Below, piece after piece: positions 45,404-54,420 of a DNA stretch of 64,000 bases. A program made the translations under genes and the position numbers. Position 1 is the first letter of the stretch; each line of letters begins with the position of its first letter. The notes under the pieces were generated by a model. It had not been told where the DNA came from and did not search any database. It was given only the letters and a program-made list of their open reading frames with translations. Origin of the DNA: Rhodonellum sp041748555 (GTDB lineage Bacteria > Bacteroidota > Bacteroidia > Cytophagales > Cyclobacteriaceae); the NCBI GenBank assembly GCA_041748555.1, contig JBGTDA010000043.1, forward strand, positions 1 to 64,000, read 5' to 3'.

Positions 45404-47122
45404 ATGAAAACACAAGGCTTCAATGTTAACTTTTCTGCGGTTTTTATATGGCTTCCGATTCTGTTGATTTTTATCACCTCATGCTCTTTGCAGGGAACCG
45501 AAACCAATCAGAGTGAATATTTTGAAGCAGACATCATTGTATACGGCGGAACGTCAGCTGGCATTACAGCAGCTGTGCAAGCGCTCAGGATGGATAAAAG
45601 CGTAATTGTAGTTGGCCCTGATGTACATTTGGGAGGCCTTTCTTCCAGTGGGTTGGGTTTTACCGACACTGGTAATAAATCTGTCATCGGTGGATTGGCA
45701 AGGGATTTTTACCATCGGGTTTTCCTGCATTATGATAAGGAAGCTGCATGGAAGTGGCAGGCAAAGCATGAATATGGCAACAAGGGTCAAGGCACTCCGG
45801 CTATAGATGGGGGATCGAGAACCATGTGGATTTTTGAACCTCATGTTGCCGAAAACATTTTTGAGGATTGGGTAAGTGAAAACAAGGTTGAAGTACATAG
45901 AGATGAATGGCTGGAAAGGGAAAAAGGCGTCGTAATGGAGGATGGAAAAATTCAGGCCATCACCATGTTGAGTGGAAAGACATTTAAAGGGAAAGTTTTT
46001 ATAGATGCAACTTATGAAGGTGATTTAATGGCCGCCGCAGGGGTAAGTTATCATGTTGGCCGGGAATCCAATGATACCTATGGCGAAAAATGGAACGGTG
46101 TCCAGCAGGGAGTTTTTCAGCATGGGCACTATTTCAAGGAAAAAATCAGTCCCTATAAAATTCCCGGTGATTCTACCAGTGGCTTGTTGCCTAAAATTTT
46201 CGGGGAAAAAATCGGAGAAAGCGGGGAAGGGGATGATAAAGTGCAGGCTTACTGTTTCAGGATGTGTTTGAGCAACCATCCGGAAAACAGTGTTCCTTTC
46301 GAAAAGCCCGAAGGATATAATCGGGAGGATTATGAATTGCTGGCAAGGGTTTATGCAGCAGGTTGGACGGAAACCTTCGATAAATATGATCCCGTTCCCA
46401 ACAGAAAAACGGATACCAACAACCATGGACCTTTCAGCACAGATAACATCGGGATGAATTATGATTATCCGGAAGCGGATTATGAACGGAGAAAGGAAAT
46501 TATCCGGGAACATGAGGCGTATCAAAAAGGGCTGATGTATTTCATGAGCCATGATGAAGCCGTTCCCCAAAATGTCAGAACCGAGATGATCCGATGGGGA
46601 TTGGCCAAAGATGAGTTTGTGGACAACGGCCACTGGCCGCATCAAATCTATGTGCGTGAGGCAAGGAGAATGATCAGCGATTTTGTGATGACCGAACATG
46701 AAGTTCTCTCCAAAAAGGATACTCCTCAGCCTGTTGGTATGGGTTCGTATTCTTTGGATTCCCACAATATCCAGCGGTTTGTCACAGACGAGGGTTATGT
46801 GCAAAATGAAGGTGATATAGGTGTGCATGCTCCTCAGCCGTACAGTATTTCCTATTTGGCCCTTGTGCCAAAAAAAGAAGAATGCAAGAATTTGCTGGTT
46901 CCGGTCTGTATCTCCAGCTCCCATACCGCTTTCGGATCCATCCGGATGGAACCTGTATTTATGATCCTGGGCCAGTCCGCCGCTGCGGCTGCTTCTTTAG
47001 CCATCGACAACCATTCCGGAATTGTGCAGGATGTTGAGTATGCGACCTTGGCTGAGGTTCTGAAAAATGAAAAGCAGATCATGAAGCTAGATGAAGCTAT
47101 AGGTAACCTCGAGGTACATTAA
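45404..47122 (+). CDS. FAD-dependent oxidoreductase, exported lipoprotein
   Basis: 572 residues. Leader with lipobox FITSCS (about 22-28), then a Rossmann FAD site DIIVYGGTSAGITAAVQALR (about 45-64, the GGTSAG variant of GxGxxG) and VVGPDVHLGGLSSSGLGF. Mid-protein GKVFIDATYEGDLMAAAGVSY and the C-terminal GQSAAAAASLAID are typical of the FAD_oxidored (PF12831) family, some of which are annotated as xanthan-lyase-related. Substrate unknown. Export as a lipoprotein fits a surface sugar-processing role. Confidence 0.85.
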   Translation: MKTQGFNVNFSAVFIWLPILLIFITSCSLQGTETNQSEYFEADIIVYGGTSAGITAAVQALRMDKSVIVVGPDVHLGGLSSSGLGFTDTGNKSVIGGLARDFYHRVFLHYDKEAAWKWQAKHEYGNKGQGTPAIDGGSRTMWIFEPHVAENIFEDWVSENKVEVHRDEWLEREKGVVMEDGKIQAITMLSGKTFKGKVFIDATYEGDLMAAAGVSYHVGRESNDTYGEKWNGVQQGVFQHGHYFKEKISPYKIPGDSTSGLLPKIFGEKIGESGEGDDKVQAYCFRMCLSNHPENSVPFEKPEGYNREDYELLARVYAAGWTETFDKYDPVPNRKTDTNNHGPFSTDNIGMNYDYPEADYERRKEIIREHEAYQKGLMYFMSHDEAVPQNVRTEMIRWGLAKDEFVDNGHWPHQIYVREARRMISDFVMTEHEVLSKKDTPQPVGMGSYSLDSHNIQRFVTDEGYVQNEGDIGVHAPQPYSISYLALVPKKEECKNLLVPVCISSSHTAFGSIRMEPVFMILGQSAAAAASLAIDNHSGIVQDVEYATLAEVLKNEKQIMKLDEAIGNLEVH

Positions 47123-47179
47123 CTAACCCAACTTTGAAAATATCTCTCTTTTTTAAAAAAAACTGATCAAAAAAATTTG

Positions 47180-47194
47180 GTTTATAATATAAAC
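47180..47194. promoter_or_regulatory. 15-bp palindrome upstream of the DUF2306 operon
   Basis: GTTTATA, centre A, TATAAAC, 82 bases before the ATG of the first gene. The operon ends with a winged-helix regulator gene, so this could be its operator. AT-rich palindromes arise by chance more easily. Confidence 0.25.
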
Positions 47195-47275
47195 TACTTT
47201 AATTTTATAACTGTTTGTTCAACATTAACCTTTGTCCTAAAAAAAGTCTTTGGCATCATTAACTCAAATCAAAAA

Positions 47276-47788
47276 ATGGAAAATTTAGTCGGAGATGGCT
47301 ACGGCTTGACCCACCTGATTTCATCAATCGCTGCTTTGGTAATCGGAACTATGGTCTTGATTATGGACAAAGGAACAATCAGACATAAGCAACTTGGATA
47401 CGCTTATGTAGTAAGCATGGTGATACTGTTACTGACAGCTTTAATGATTTATAGGCTATTCAATGCCTGGGGAATTTTTCACTATACGACTATTGCCAGT
47501 CTTTTTACGATTGGTTTAGGAATGATACCTATATGGATGAAAAAGCCAACCCAAAATTGGAAATACATGCATTTTTCATTTATGTATTGGTCGGTTATAG
47601 GGTTGTACTCGGCTTTTGTTGCGGAAGTTTTAACCAGGATACCGGAAGCCCATTTTTTCGGAATGGTGGGAATTTCATTTTTAATGATAATGCTTGTAGG
47701 CGGTATATTCTTCGGGTCAAATAAATCAAAATGGATAAGGCTGTTTGGAGTCATAAACAAAAAAGAAAATGCAAACCATCTATATTAA
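47276..47788 (+). CDS. DUF2306-like membrane protein
   Basis: 170 residues from ATG 47276; a 33-residue in-frame extension is unlikely. Five hydrophobic segments (about 13-31, 41-59, 68-85, 101-118, 130-150) with the DUF2306 pattern: SSIAALVIGTMVLIMDKG, TIRHKQLGYAYVVSMVIL, IPIWMKKPTQNWKYMHFSFM. Function unknown. It is the first gene of a unit with a decayed DUF1579-like gene, a second membrane protein and a regulator. Confidence 0.8.
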   Translation: MENLVGDGYGLTHLISSIAALVIGTMVLIMDKGTIRHKQLGYAYVVSMVILLLTALMIYRLFNAWGIFHYTTIASLFTIGLGMIPIWMKKPTQNWKYMHFSFMYWSVIGLYSAFVAEVLTRIPEAHFFGMVGISFLMIMLVGGIFFGSNKSKWIRLFGVINKKENANHLY

Positions 47789-48175
47789 TCATCGAACCTA
47801 TTCCGGCCATACGTTTCAATTGCTGACAATTGCCCTGATGTTTCCTGCCTCCTTAGGTATTGTGGAAGATAACTTCACAGGAAGCCATGAAAAAACTGGA
47901 GTTCCTTACCGGCAACTGGCAAGTTCAGGCAAAAGTCTCAACAGGTCCAAATCAAACCCTGGTTATGGATCAACACGAAGAAGTTGAATATCGGATGGAA
48001 GGAAATATGTTGATCATTAAGGGTAATGGGTATCAAGAAAACAATCTTACCTTCAATGCCGTGGCAGTAATTACTTTTAATGAAGCCAAGCCGACAGTGG
48101 TAGGAAACCGGGCATTATTCTCCTGATGGGAATAATTGGTATCCAAGTTTTAATATGGTTTTGGATAAAAAATAA
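47769..48175 (+). pseudogene. Decayed DUF1579-like protein gene
   Basis: Pieces of one protein fall in two or more frames: a signal-like stretch LLTIALMFPASLGIVE from ATG 47769, the conserved start LWKITSQEAMKKLEFLTGNW (ATG 47887), YRMEGNMLIIKGNGY and FNAVAVITF in the next frame to 48126, and then a plausible end DGNNWYPSFNMVLDKK in a further frame to TAA 48175. This is the layout of extracytoplasmic DUF1579/lipocalin-like proteins but with frameshifts and an internal deletion. It is probably non-functional. Confidence 0.6.
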
Positions 48176-48180
48176 AAACA

Positions 48181-48756
48181 ATGGAAAACACCAAAAAATG
48201 GGACGAGGCTGAAAGTATTCAGCTGATCCGATCCATGATCGAGACAACGAGATATAAGGTTTATGCCGATAGGTTTATTTATTTTATGTGGGGCTATGCC
48301 ACTTTTATCTGTGCCTCTTTACATTACCTGCTGGCTTATGTCCTAAATTATCCCTATGCCTATGTTGTGTGGTTGGCGATGCCCGTGTTGGCAGTAGTTC
48401 ATTTTGTTATGATTGGGAAGAGGAAAAAATCTTCCCCCGTTTCTACCTTTACAGGTAGGGTGATGGAAGGTGTGTGGGGTGGTATGTTTATGGGGATATT
48501 TGCCTTGATTATCGCCTCATTTCATGTGGGATGGGAGGCTATTTATCCGGTTTTCATGCTTCTATATGGTACTGCCTGTTTTGCAACAGGTAAAGCAATC
48601 CAATTTAAATATCTGGTGTGGGGCGGTATGGCAAGTGTGGTATGTGGGACCGTGGCATTCTATCAACCTTTCCAGTATCAGTTGTTGCTTCTGATGTTGG
48701 CTATTTTGGTAAGTTATATTTTGCCTGCGCATTTGATGCAGAAAAGCGAAAACTAG
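48181..48756 (+). CDS. Multi-pass membrane protein paired with a regulator
   Basis: 191 residues, about five or six membrane helices (about 33-50, 56-75, 95-120, 125-140, 150-185). The soluble N-terminus ENTKKWDEAESIQLIRSMIETTRY precedes the first helix. Function unknown. The 1-bp gap to a small winged-helix gene downstream is a conserved pair in this phylum; the regulator often controls the membrane gene. Confidence 0.75.
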   Translation: MENTKKWDEAESIQLIRSMIETTRYKVYADRFIYFMWGYATFICASLHYLLAYVLNYPYAYVVWLAMPVLAVVHFVMIGKRKKSSPVSTFTGRVMEGVWGGMFMGIFALIIASFHVGWEAIYPVFMLLYGTACFATGKAIQFKYLVWGGMASVVCGTVAFYQPFQYQLLLLMLAILVSYILPAHLMQKSEN

Positions 48757-48757
48757 T

Positions 48758-49048
48758 ATGTTCAAGGATTTGGATCCCCTGCTCCACAGCCAGCTGAGGC
48801 TGGCCATTGTATCTTTAATGATGAATGTGGATGAGGCGGAGTTTAATTTTATCAAGAAAAAAACAGGTGCTACTTCCGGCAATCTCAGTGTGCAGCTAAC
48901 CAAACTGAAAGATGCGGGATATATTGCGGTGGAAAAATCTTTTCGAGATAATTTCCCGCTTACTACCTGTAAGATTACTTTAAAAGGAAAGGATGCATTT
49001 GAAGAATATGTGAAGGCTTTGGTGGGGTATATCCAAGTTAAAAAGTAG
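48758..49048 (+). CDS. Winged-helix transcriptional regulator
   Basis: 96 residues: DLDPLLHSQLRLAIVSLMM, the recognition-helix region TGATSGNLSVQLTKLKDAGY (about 38-57) and a wing with FPLTTCKITLKGKDAFEEY, the MarR/HTH_34-like layout. Proteins of this family are usually repressors that bind palindromes. It closes the DUF2306 operon. Effector unknown. Confidence 0.88.
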   Translation: MFKDLDPLLHSQLRLAIVSLMMNVDEAEFNFIKKKTGATSGNLSVQLTKLKDAGYIAVEKSFRDNFPLTTCKITLKGKDAFEEYVKALVGYIQVKK

Positions 49049-49112
49049 GTGAAAACGCAATAAATTGAAATTGTAATCTCACATCTCACATCTCAAGTCT
49101 CCCATCAAAAAT

Positions 49113-49676
49113 TTACTCCAAAACCACCCTCAAACTCTTTGCTCCATGTGCTCCGATCACAAGCGATTGCTCAATATCTGCAGTTTTGGATGGGCCGGCT
49201 ATAAATAACCCAAACCCTGAACGATCCTGACCAATTCGATTATATACTAGATGCATATTGGCCACCAGATCTTTGGAATCCAAAACAACCACCAAATGCT
49301 CGGTGATAAATGGCAGCGCTCTATGCCCCAAATCCTCATCCTCAAACCAGATCGCACCGTTTTCGGCTACACCAAAACGGCCCTTGACGATGGCTAGATT
49401 CAGTTCCGATAGGTGATGTGGATCCTCGGGAAGGTCCATGTTGGAATAGGTCAGAAAACCTTCCACTCGAGAATAAACCTTCAAAAAAGTTTGGGCTGCC
49501 AGCAACCCCTTGAATTCCTCTCTGGAAATCACCTCTCCTTTATTGAGTTTTATTGACTGGATAAAAAGACTTTTCAAGTCAGCATCAATGTCAAAACCCG
49601 GAATTTCAGGCAATGGCTTGACCTCCCTTTGTATAGACTTAATCTTGGATAAAATATGATCTTTTGAGCTGTTCAT
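49113..49676 (-). CDS. lutC: LutC, LUD-domain lactate utilisation protein
   Basis: 187 residues. LUD domain with GRFGVAENGAIWFEDEDLG, FITEHLVVVLDSKDLV and the end DIEQSLVIGAHGAKSLRVVL, typical of LutC/YkgG. It overlaps lutB by 4 bp. With LutA and LutB it oxidises L-lactate to pyruvate. The downstream sequence to 49104 holds a short heptamer repeat. Confidence 0.9.
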   Translation of the reverse strand: MNSSKDHILSKIKSIQREVKPLPEIPGFDIDADLKSLFIQSIKLNKGEVISREEFKGLLAAQTFLKVYSRVEGFLTYSNMDLPEDPHHLSELNLAIVKGRFGVAENGAIWFEDEDLGHRALPFITEHLVVVLDSKDLVANMHLVYNRIGQDRSGFGLFIAGPSKTADIEQSLVIGAHGAKSLRVVLE

Positions 49677-51034
49677 TTTTGATTTTTTTTATACCAATCC
49701 TTAAAGCTTTCTTTAGGAACTTCAGGAAGGTCCCGCTCCTTTCCCCAGGTATTGAGATTGCTGTAGGTAAGACTGTCCGGCAAAAACTTCAAAGCACCAC
49801 GCATCATGTTTCCGCCCACGTTGTATGCAAAAGGCACCGAGAATATCCCGTTCGCAATCTTCATGGAGATGCTTTTGGCGTTGAGGGAGGATTGGGCTTT
49901 TGTGATTTCCTGACGCCATTCGTAAAGCTGTTCATGGATGTTGATTTTCACAGGGCATACGTCAGAACAGGAACCGCATAGGGTAGAGGCAAAAGGCAAT
50001 GAGCTGTGTTTTTTCAGATCCATTCCCGGTGATAAAATGGAACCTATCGGTCCGGGAACGGTGCTTCCATAGCTGAAGCCTCCGCTTCTTCGATATATCG
50101 GACAGGTATTCATGCATGCACCGCAGCGGATGCATTTCAGAGAGCTTCTGAATTTTTCCCTAGCCAGCTGCTCTGTCCGGCCATTGTCTACCAAGATGAT
50201 ATGGATTTCTTTCCCCGGCGCAGGGCTTCTAAAATGGGAATTGTAATTGGTGATGCTCTGTCCTGTGGCAGATCGTGCCAAAAGTCTCAAGAATACGCCA
50301 AGATGCTCACGTTTGGGAATGATTTTCTCAATACCCATGCTTGCAATGTGAACATCTGCCAGATGAACGCCCATATCGGCATTGCCTTCATTGGTGCAGA
50401 CTACAAATTCCCCCGTTTCGGCCACTCCAAAGTTTACTCCTGTCAATGCAACTCCCGCTTTTAAAAACTTTTCTCTCAGATGGATTCTTGCTGCCTGTGT
50501 AAGATAATAGGGATCGTCATTTCCCTTTTCAGTATGTAGCTTTTCATGAAAAATATCCGAAATCTGACCTTTTTTCAGATGAATCGCCGGCAAGACAATG
50601 TGACTCGGAGGTTGGTTGAGAAACTGGACGATCCTTTCCCCCAAATCAGTATCCACCACTTCGATGCCGTTTTTTTCAAGAAATGGATTCAGATGACATT
50701 CCTCGGTCAGGATGGATTTGCTCTTGACTATTGCTTTACATTTTTTCTTCTCCAAAATGCCCAAGACAATTTGGTTGTGTTCTTCGGCATCTTTGGCCCA
50801 ATGAACCTGTATACCATTGGCCAATGCGTTTGTCTCAAAATCAACCAGATAAATTTCCAACTTGGAAAGCACATCGTCCTTGATCTTGGAAGCAAGTTCC
50901 CGTAATTCTTCCCACTCAGGAACGGTTTTGCTTACGGCATCTCTTTTATCCCTTACAAACCAAAGGGTTTCATCATGCCATTTTGCATTTGCCTTGTCCT
51001 TCAAAAATTCTTCAGCTTGCTCGGGATGGCTCAT
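49673..51034 (-). CDS. lutB: LutB, iron-sulfur protein of lactate oxidation
   Basis: 453 residues: an N-terminal LUD domain (about 60-290, with HWAKDAEEHNQIVLGILEKK and GVNFGVAETGEFVVCTNEGN) and a C-terminal ferredoxin domain with two 4Fe-4S motifs, CIRCGACMNTCPIYRR and CGSCSDVCPVKI. Membrane- or complex-associated electron transfer from lactate. Overlaps lutA by 4 bp and lutC by 4 bp, a tight operon. Confidence 0.93.
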   Translation of the reverse strand: MSHPEQAEEFLKDKANAKWHDETLWFVRDKRDAVSKTVPEWEELRELASKIKDDVLSKLEIYLVDFETNALANGIQVHWAKDAEEHNQIVLGILEKKKCKAIVKSKSILTEECHLNPFLEKNGIEVVDTDLGERIVQFLNQPPSHIVLPAIHLKKGQISDIFHEKLHTEKGNDDPYYLTQAARIHLREKFLKAGVALTGVNFGVAETGEFVVCTNEGNADMGVHLADVHIASMGIEKIIPKREHLGVFLRLLARSATGQSITNYNSHFRSPAPGKEIHIILVDNGRTEQLAREKFRSSLKCIRCGACMNTCPIYRRSGGFSYGSTVPGPIGSILSPGMDLKKHSSLPFASTLCGSCSDVCPVKINIHEQLYEWRQEITKAQSSLNAKSISMKIANGIFSVPFAYNVGGNMMRGALKFLPDSLTYSNLNTWGKERDLPEVPKESFKDWYKKNQK

Positions 51035-51789
51035 GACATGGCTTCGTTTAGGATTTCTGCAATGTGTTTGAATTGAATCGGAGTACCGTTTCTTCTGGCA
51101 ATACCTTCCATATGCATCAGGCAGGACATATCTCCTCCTGCCATTATTTCTACATCATGGATGATATGATCTGCCAGACGGTCTTTGCCCATCTGAACTG
51201 AAAGTGCCTCTTCAGTAACTGCGAAGGTTCCACCAAAGCCGCAGCATTCATCAGAACGGTCCAGCTCCACCCATTCCAAACCATCGAGGTTTTCCAAAAG
51301 TTGTTTTGCTTTGCTGAAAGGTTTTTCATTCAGCTCGGAGGATGAGGAAAGCCTCAACCCACGCTGTCCGTGGCAGCTGGAATGATACCCGACTTTATGT
51401 GGATAAACGCCTTTAATGGAATTTACTTTTAAAACATCTACCAGAAATTCAGTAAGCTCAAAAATCTTGTGATGCAGTTCTTGCTGCTCTTTTTCCAGTC
51501 CCGGAACCTGAGGTGAATGATCCTTTATATGCAAAACGCAACTTCCTGTCGGGGCTACGATAAAATCATAGTTTTTAAAAATATTGATGAAGTGTCTGGT
51601 TGTTCCCAAAGTATCCCTTTCGTAACCCGCATTGGACATAGGTTGCCCACAGCAGGTCTGATCCATCGGGTACGTGACCTCACAGCCCAGTTTCTCCAGC
51701 AATTGTAGGGTAGCTATTCCTACTTTAGGATAAAACTGATCCACATAACAGGGAAGGAATAAGGCTACGTGTATATTATTTTCAGACAT
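51031..51789 (-). CDS. lutA: LutA, CCG-domain lactate oxidation subunit
   Basis: 252 residues from MSENNIHVALFLPCYVDQFY; an ATG 9 bases upstream (51798) is also possible. Two cysteine-rich CCG domains: DQTCCGQPMSNAGYERDT and SDECCGFGGTFAV, with SCHGQRGL between. First gene of the lutABC operon. An 18-bp palindrome lies 56-73 bases upstream and fits a GntR-type operator, although no regulator gene is adjacent. Confidence 0.93.
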   Translation of the reverse strand: MSENNIHVALFLPCYVDQFYPKVGIATLQLLEKLGCEVTYPMDQTCCGQPMSNAGYERDTLGTTRHFINIFKNYDFIVAPTGSCVLHIKDHSPQVPGLEKEQQELHHKIFELTEFLVDVLKVNSIKGVYPHKVGYHSSCHGQRGLRLSSSSELNEKPFSKAKQLLENLDGLEWVELDRSDECCGFGGTFAVTEEALSVQMGKDRLADHIIHDVEIMAGGDMSCLMHMEGIARRNGTPIQFKHIAEILNEAMS

Positions 51790-52240
51790 GCTATGCAAAA
51801 CTATTTATGGATGATTGTTGTGACTTTGATTTAAATTCGATCCTGATATTGTATACAATATCCCTATTTATTCAACTTGTTTATGCTCAATGGTGAGTAA
51901 ATGCCAAAATCCTTCAGATCTTTGGACTTAATCCAGATTGGTCATGGGTTACTTCCGTCTTCCGACTTCGGTCAATTTTCCTAACCCTGTTCCTCTTTTA
52001 CTTATTTCAAACACAATTTGTAAACTAAAATTGAGCTGTATATCCTGTACTGTCGGTATATTAGAAGCAGGCTAATTTGTGTGTTGCCCCAATAATACGC
52101 TCATCATTTCTGCTCATCCAGGTCGGGTCTCGGTTAATTTACCATTGATTTATCCATCAACCACCTCGATCAATCTTATCCTGCCTGCAAAATTTCCCGC
52201 TTTGAAGGAATACAAATAACATGCACAAAATCAAAAACCA
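51790..52240. other. 451-bp non-coding region with the lut operator candidate
   Basis: Between lutA (leftward) and the 3' end of the RelE-like toxin gene. Apart from the palindrome at 51845-51862, I see no supported gene and no clear terminator for the toxin gene. Confidence 0.5.
51845..51862. promoter_or_regulatory. 18-bp perfect palindrome, putative GntR-type operator of lutABC
   Basis: GATATTGTATACAATATC is its own reverse complement. The GTATAC core with flanking TT/AA resembles operators of FCD-type GntR regulators, which control lactate and sugar-acid operons in many bacteria. It lies 56-73 bases upstream of the lutA start, where a repressor would act. Confidence 0.55.
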
Positions 52241-52543
52241 TCACCTCCTACTTTTCCAAATCCCCGGATCTCTATGGGTATTCAATACTGCCCGGATGAC
52301 AATCCATTGATTCTCCTCATCAACAGTGTAATGGATCATAAAGGGAAATCTTTTCAGAGGCAGACATCTGTTTTCATCATAGCGGATTTGGAAAAAATAA
52401 AATGATGTCAATTTTTTTAAATATTCTTTCACTTCTAAATGAAACTCTCTTCCGAGTCCCTTTTTTTTACTGTTATAATAACTTATTCCTTCCTGAATAT
52501 CACTATAGGCTTCAGATTCAATTTTAAGTTTGAACGAACTCAT
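52241..52543 (-). CDS. RelE/ParE-family toxin
   Basis: 100 residues with the ParE/RelE fold: KLKIESEAYSDIQEGISYYN, KKKGLGREFHLEVKEYL, then FPFMIHYTVDEENQWIVIRA and the C-terminal VLNTHRDPGIW, a motif of chromosomal ParE-like toxins. It overlaps the antitoxin gene by 4 bp. It would inhibit gyrase or cleave mRNA; this cannot be told from the sequence. Confidence 0.88.
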   Translation of the reverse strand: MSSFKLKIESEAYSDIQEGISYYNSKKKGLGREFHLEVKEYLKKLTSFYFFQIRYDENRCLPLKRFPFMIHYTVDEENQWIVIRAVLNTHRDPGIWKSRR

Positions 52544-52746
52544 TCCAAATTGAAATTATCCTTAACATCATCCCAGTTTAATAATAATCCAGGATTTTCA
52601 TTGGATTTTCTAATCCGCTCTCTGACGATTTCCTTATGTTCATCGGGAATATCAAATTCTTCCTGTATTTCCAAACCAAGCTTTTCGAACAGTTCCATAT
52701 AGAAATCGAACTTTTCTTCAGGTATTATTAAGGTAACTTCTCTCAT
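52540..52746 (-). CDS. Antitoxin of the RelE/ParE-type pair
   Basis: 68 residues: an N-terminal strand REVTLIIPEEKFDFYMELFE, then an acidic helix EEFDIPDEHKEIVRERI and a C-terminal NWDDVKDNFNLE that would wrap the toxin. First gene of the pair, as usual for type II systems. Confidence 0.85.
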   Translation of the reverse strand: MREVTLIIPEEKFDFYMELFEKLGLEIQEEFDIPDEHKEIVRERIRKSNENPGLLLNWDDVKDNFNLE

Positions 52747-52984
52747 GGCTTTGATAGATTAATGACAAAGACAATTTAAACAATATTCTTTCAAAAAGGA
52801 TTTTCGCAGTAAACTAAAACTATCCTGAGGCGTGGCTAGACGAAAAAGAACCTCATCTACATTTGATTGTACCTATAAGAGCAAAGAATAGCAAAAAGCC
52901 GGTGGATGTTTGAGAATGATTGATTTTAAAGAAATGGTTATGAATGAGATTACCCGTCTGATAACTTTTCCAGGAGGATTTTAA

Positions 52985-53240
52985 TAAATGCATTTGTGAG
53001 GCTTTCGATTAAGGCAGAAATTTCCAATGGAAGGGTAGGAAGCTAATAAGTTGGGATGGTTTAGGAACAGGTTCAAAGAGGCGATTTGCAGTTCAGTCAG
53101 TTCGTGGATAAAGCTGTGGTAGGCTTCCTCCTGTGTAGGCTTCCTCGAAACCGGCGAATTCCCGCAGGTCCGTTTCTGAAGCCCCATACAAACCAAATAC
53201 TTCCGGTTTCAGAAATTTAAACCTGAACAGTTTTTGGATG
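52985..53240 (-). pseudogene. Remnant of an FGGY carbohydrate kinase
   Basis: Minus-strand pieces LFRFKFLKPEVFGLYGASE, TDLREFAGFEEAY and then, one frame off, HSFIHELTELQIASLNLF align with the intact kinase at 57292-58605 (FKFEYLKPANYG, ETDLDAFENFEAAYY, CFLHDLTDLQVNSTRL). The frame is broken by a tandem 16/17-base duplication (53114-53130 and 53131-53146). Only the mid-to-late part is left; the 5' two thirds is missing exactly where the DUF4143 ATPase gene ends. It looks like a diverged second kinase copy that has decayed. Confidence 0.75.
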
Positions 53241-53250
53241 GTTTTTCTGT

Positions 53251-54384
53251 TTACAGACCAACAAATCCCTCAAAATTATTCCTGCTGATTAGCAGGGTTT
53301 CATTATTGGGATAAGTTTCTAGAAATGAAGCCGGGAACCTTACTTTTTGCTCTTTCCACTTGAATTCATAGGCATGAAGGATGCCGTCCTCCTCTTCAAT
53401 ATAGTCTATCTCAGCCTTGTCATGGGTTCTCCAAAAATAGGTATTGACAAATCTTCCGTTGTATTGATTATGCTTCATTCTTTCTGAAATCAAAAAATTC
53501 TCCCATAAAGCACCTTTGTCCTGACGCATTTCAGGAAGGGAGAAATTACTGATGAGTACATTCCGAATGCCGTTATCATAAAAATAGTACTTTTTGCCCT
53601 TTTTAATTTCATTTCTCAGATTACGGTTGAAAGCAGGGAGTTTGAAAATAACAAAGGCCTTTTCCAACAAATCAAGGTATTTTTCAACTGTCAGGGTATC
53701 TATATTGCCGATTGTTTGGGCCAATTCATGGTAACTGACTTCACTTCCAACCTGAAATGCCAAAGCCTGCAATAGTTTGTCAATATGTCTTGGTTTTCGG
53801 ATGCTGTCCAATTGCAAAACATCCTTGTAAAGGTAACTTTGTGCGATTTCTACCAAAATTTCCTTTTCACTCCCCGGATTGTTTACTACTTCAGGATAAA
53901 ATCCATAAACTAACCTTGTATCCAACAGTCTTTTGGCTTCCATCAAAGAAGTATGGTTTACTGTTTCCTTGAAACTAATAGGGAAAAGATGAAAGGTTTT
54001 TTTTCTGCCGGTCAGTGGTTCAGCAGTTTGGTTTTGAAGGTCAAAAGCGGAAGAACCTGTGGCGATGATCTGTATGTCAGGCCTGTTGTCAAAAATAAGT
54101 TTGAGCTTTTTACCGACATCGGGAATCTGTTGCGCTTCATCAATGATAACCAATTTGTTGTTTTTACCGATAAGCTGGATCAGTTGGGTACTGGTGGATG
54201 CAGAAGAAAAGGCCTCCAAAATATCCGCTTCATCGGCATTGAACCAATCCGAAGGTAAATTCAATTGTTTGACCGTTTCTTTGAGGAGTGTGGTTTTCCC
54301 TACCTGTCTGGGACCCAATAACAATAAGATTTTGCCTTTGAAGCAAGAAGAAACGAGCTTTTTGAGAAGAGTTCTTTGAATCAT
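53251..54384 (-). CDS. AAA+ ATPase with DUF4143 domain
   Basis: 377 residues. N-terminal AAA domain with Walker A LLGPRQVGKTTLLKET (about 21-36), Walker B NKLVIIDEAQQIPDVGKKL, sensor IQIIATGSSAFDL and GRKKTFHLFPISF; C-terminal DUF4143 (about 200-370) with IGNIDTLTVEKYLDLLEKAF and WRTHDKAEIDYIEEEDGILH, the degenerate nuclease-like strand seen in this family. These genes are common, mobile and mostly uncharacterised. Three spaced palindromes precede it (54421-54529), suggesting autoregulation. Confidence 0.88.
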   Translation of the reverse strand: MIQRTLLKKLVSSCFKGKILLLLGPRQVGKTTLLKETVKQLNLPSDWFNADEADILEAFSSASTSTQLIQLIGKNNKLVIIDEAQQIPDVGKKLKLIFDNRPDIQIIATGSSAFDLQNQTAEPLTGRKKTFHLFPISFKETVNHTSLMEAKRLLDTRLVYGFYPEVVNNPGSEKEILVEIAQSYLYKDVLQLDSIRKPRHIDKLLQALAFQVGSEVSYHELAQTIGNIDTLTVEKYLDLLEKAFVIFKLPAFNRNLRNEIKKGKKYYFYDNGIRNVLISNFSLPEMRQDKGALWENFLISERMKHNQYNGRFVNTYFWRTHDKAEIDYIEEEDGILHAYEFKWKEQKVRFPASFLETYPNNETLLISRNNFEGFVGL

Positions 54385-54420
54385 CTTTGCTTTATTTTGG
54401 CTCGAATATACTGAATATTC

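Noticed and set aside
46025..46924. A 299-codon open frame antisense to the FAD oxidoreductase
   Set aside because: Low-complexity His/Ile/Arg-rich composition typical of antisense shadows; the plus-strand gene is clearly coding with conserved motifs.
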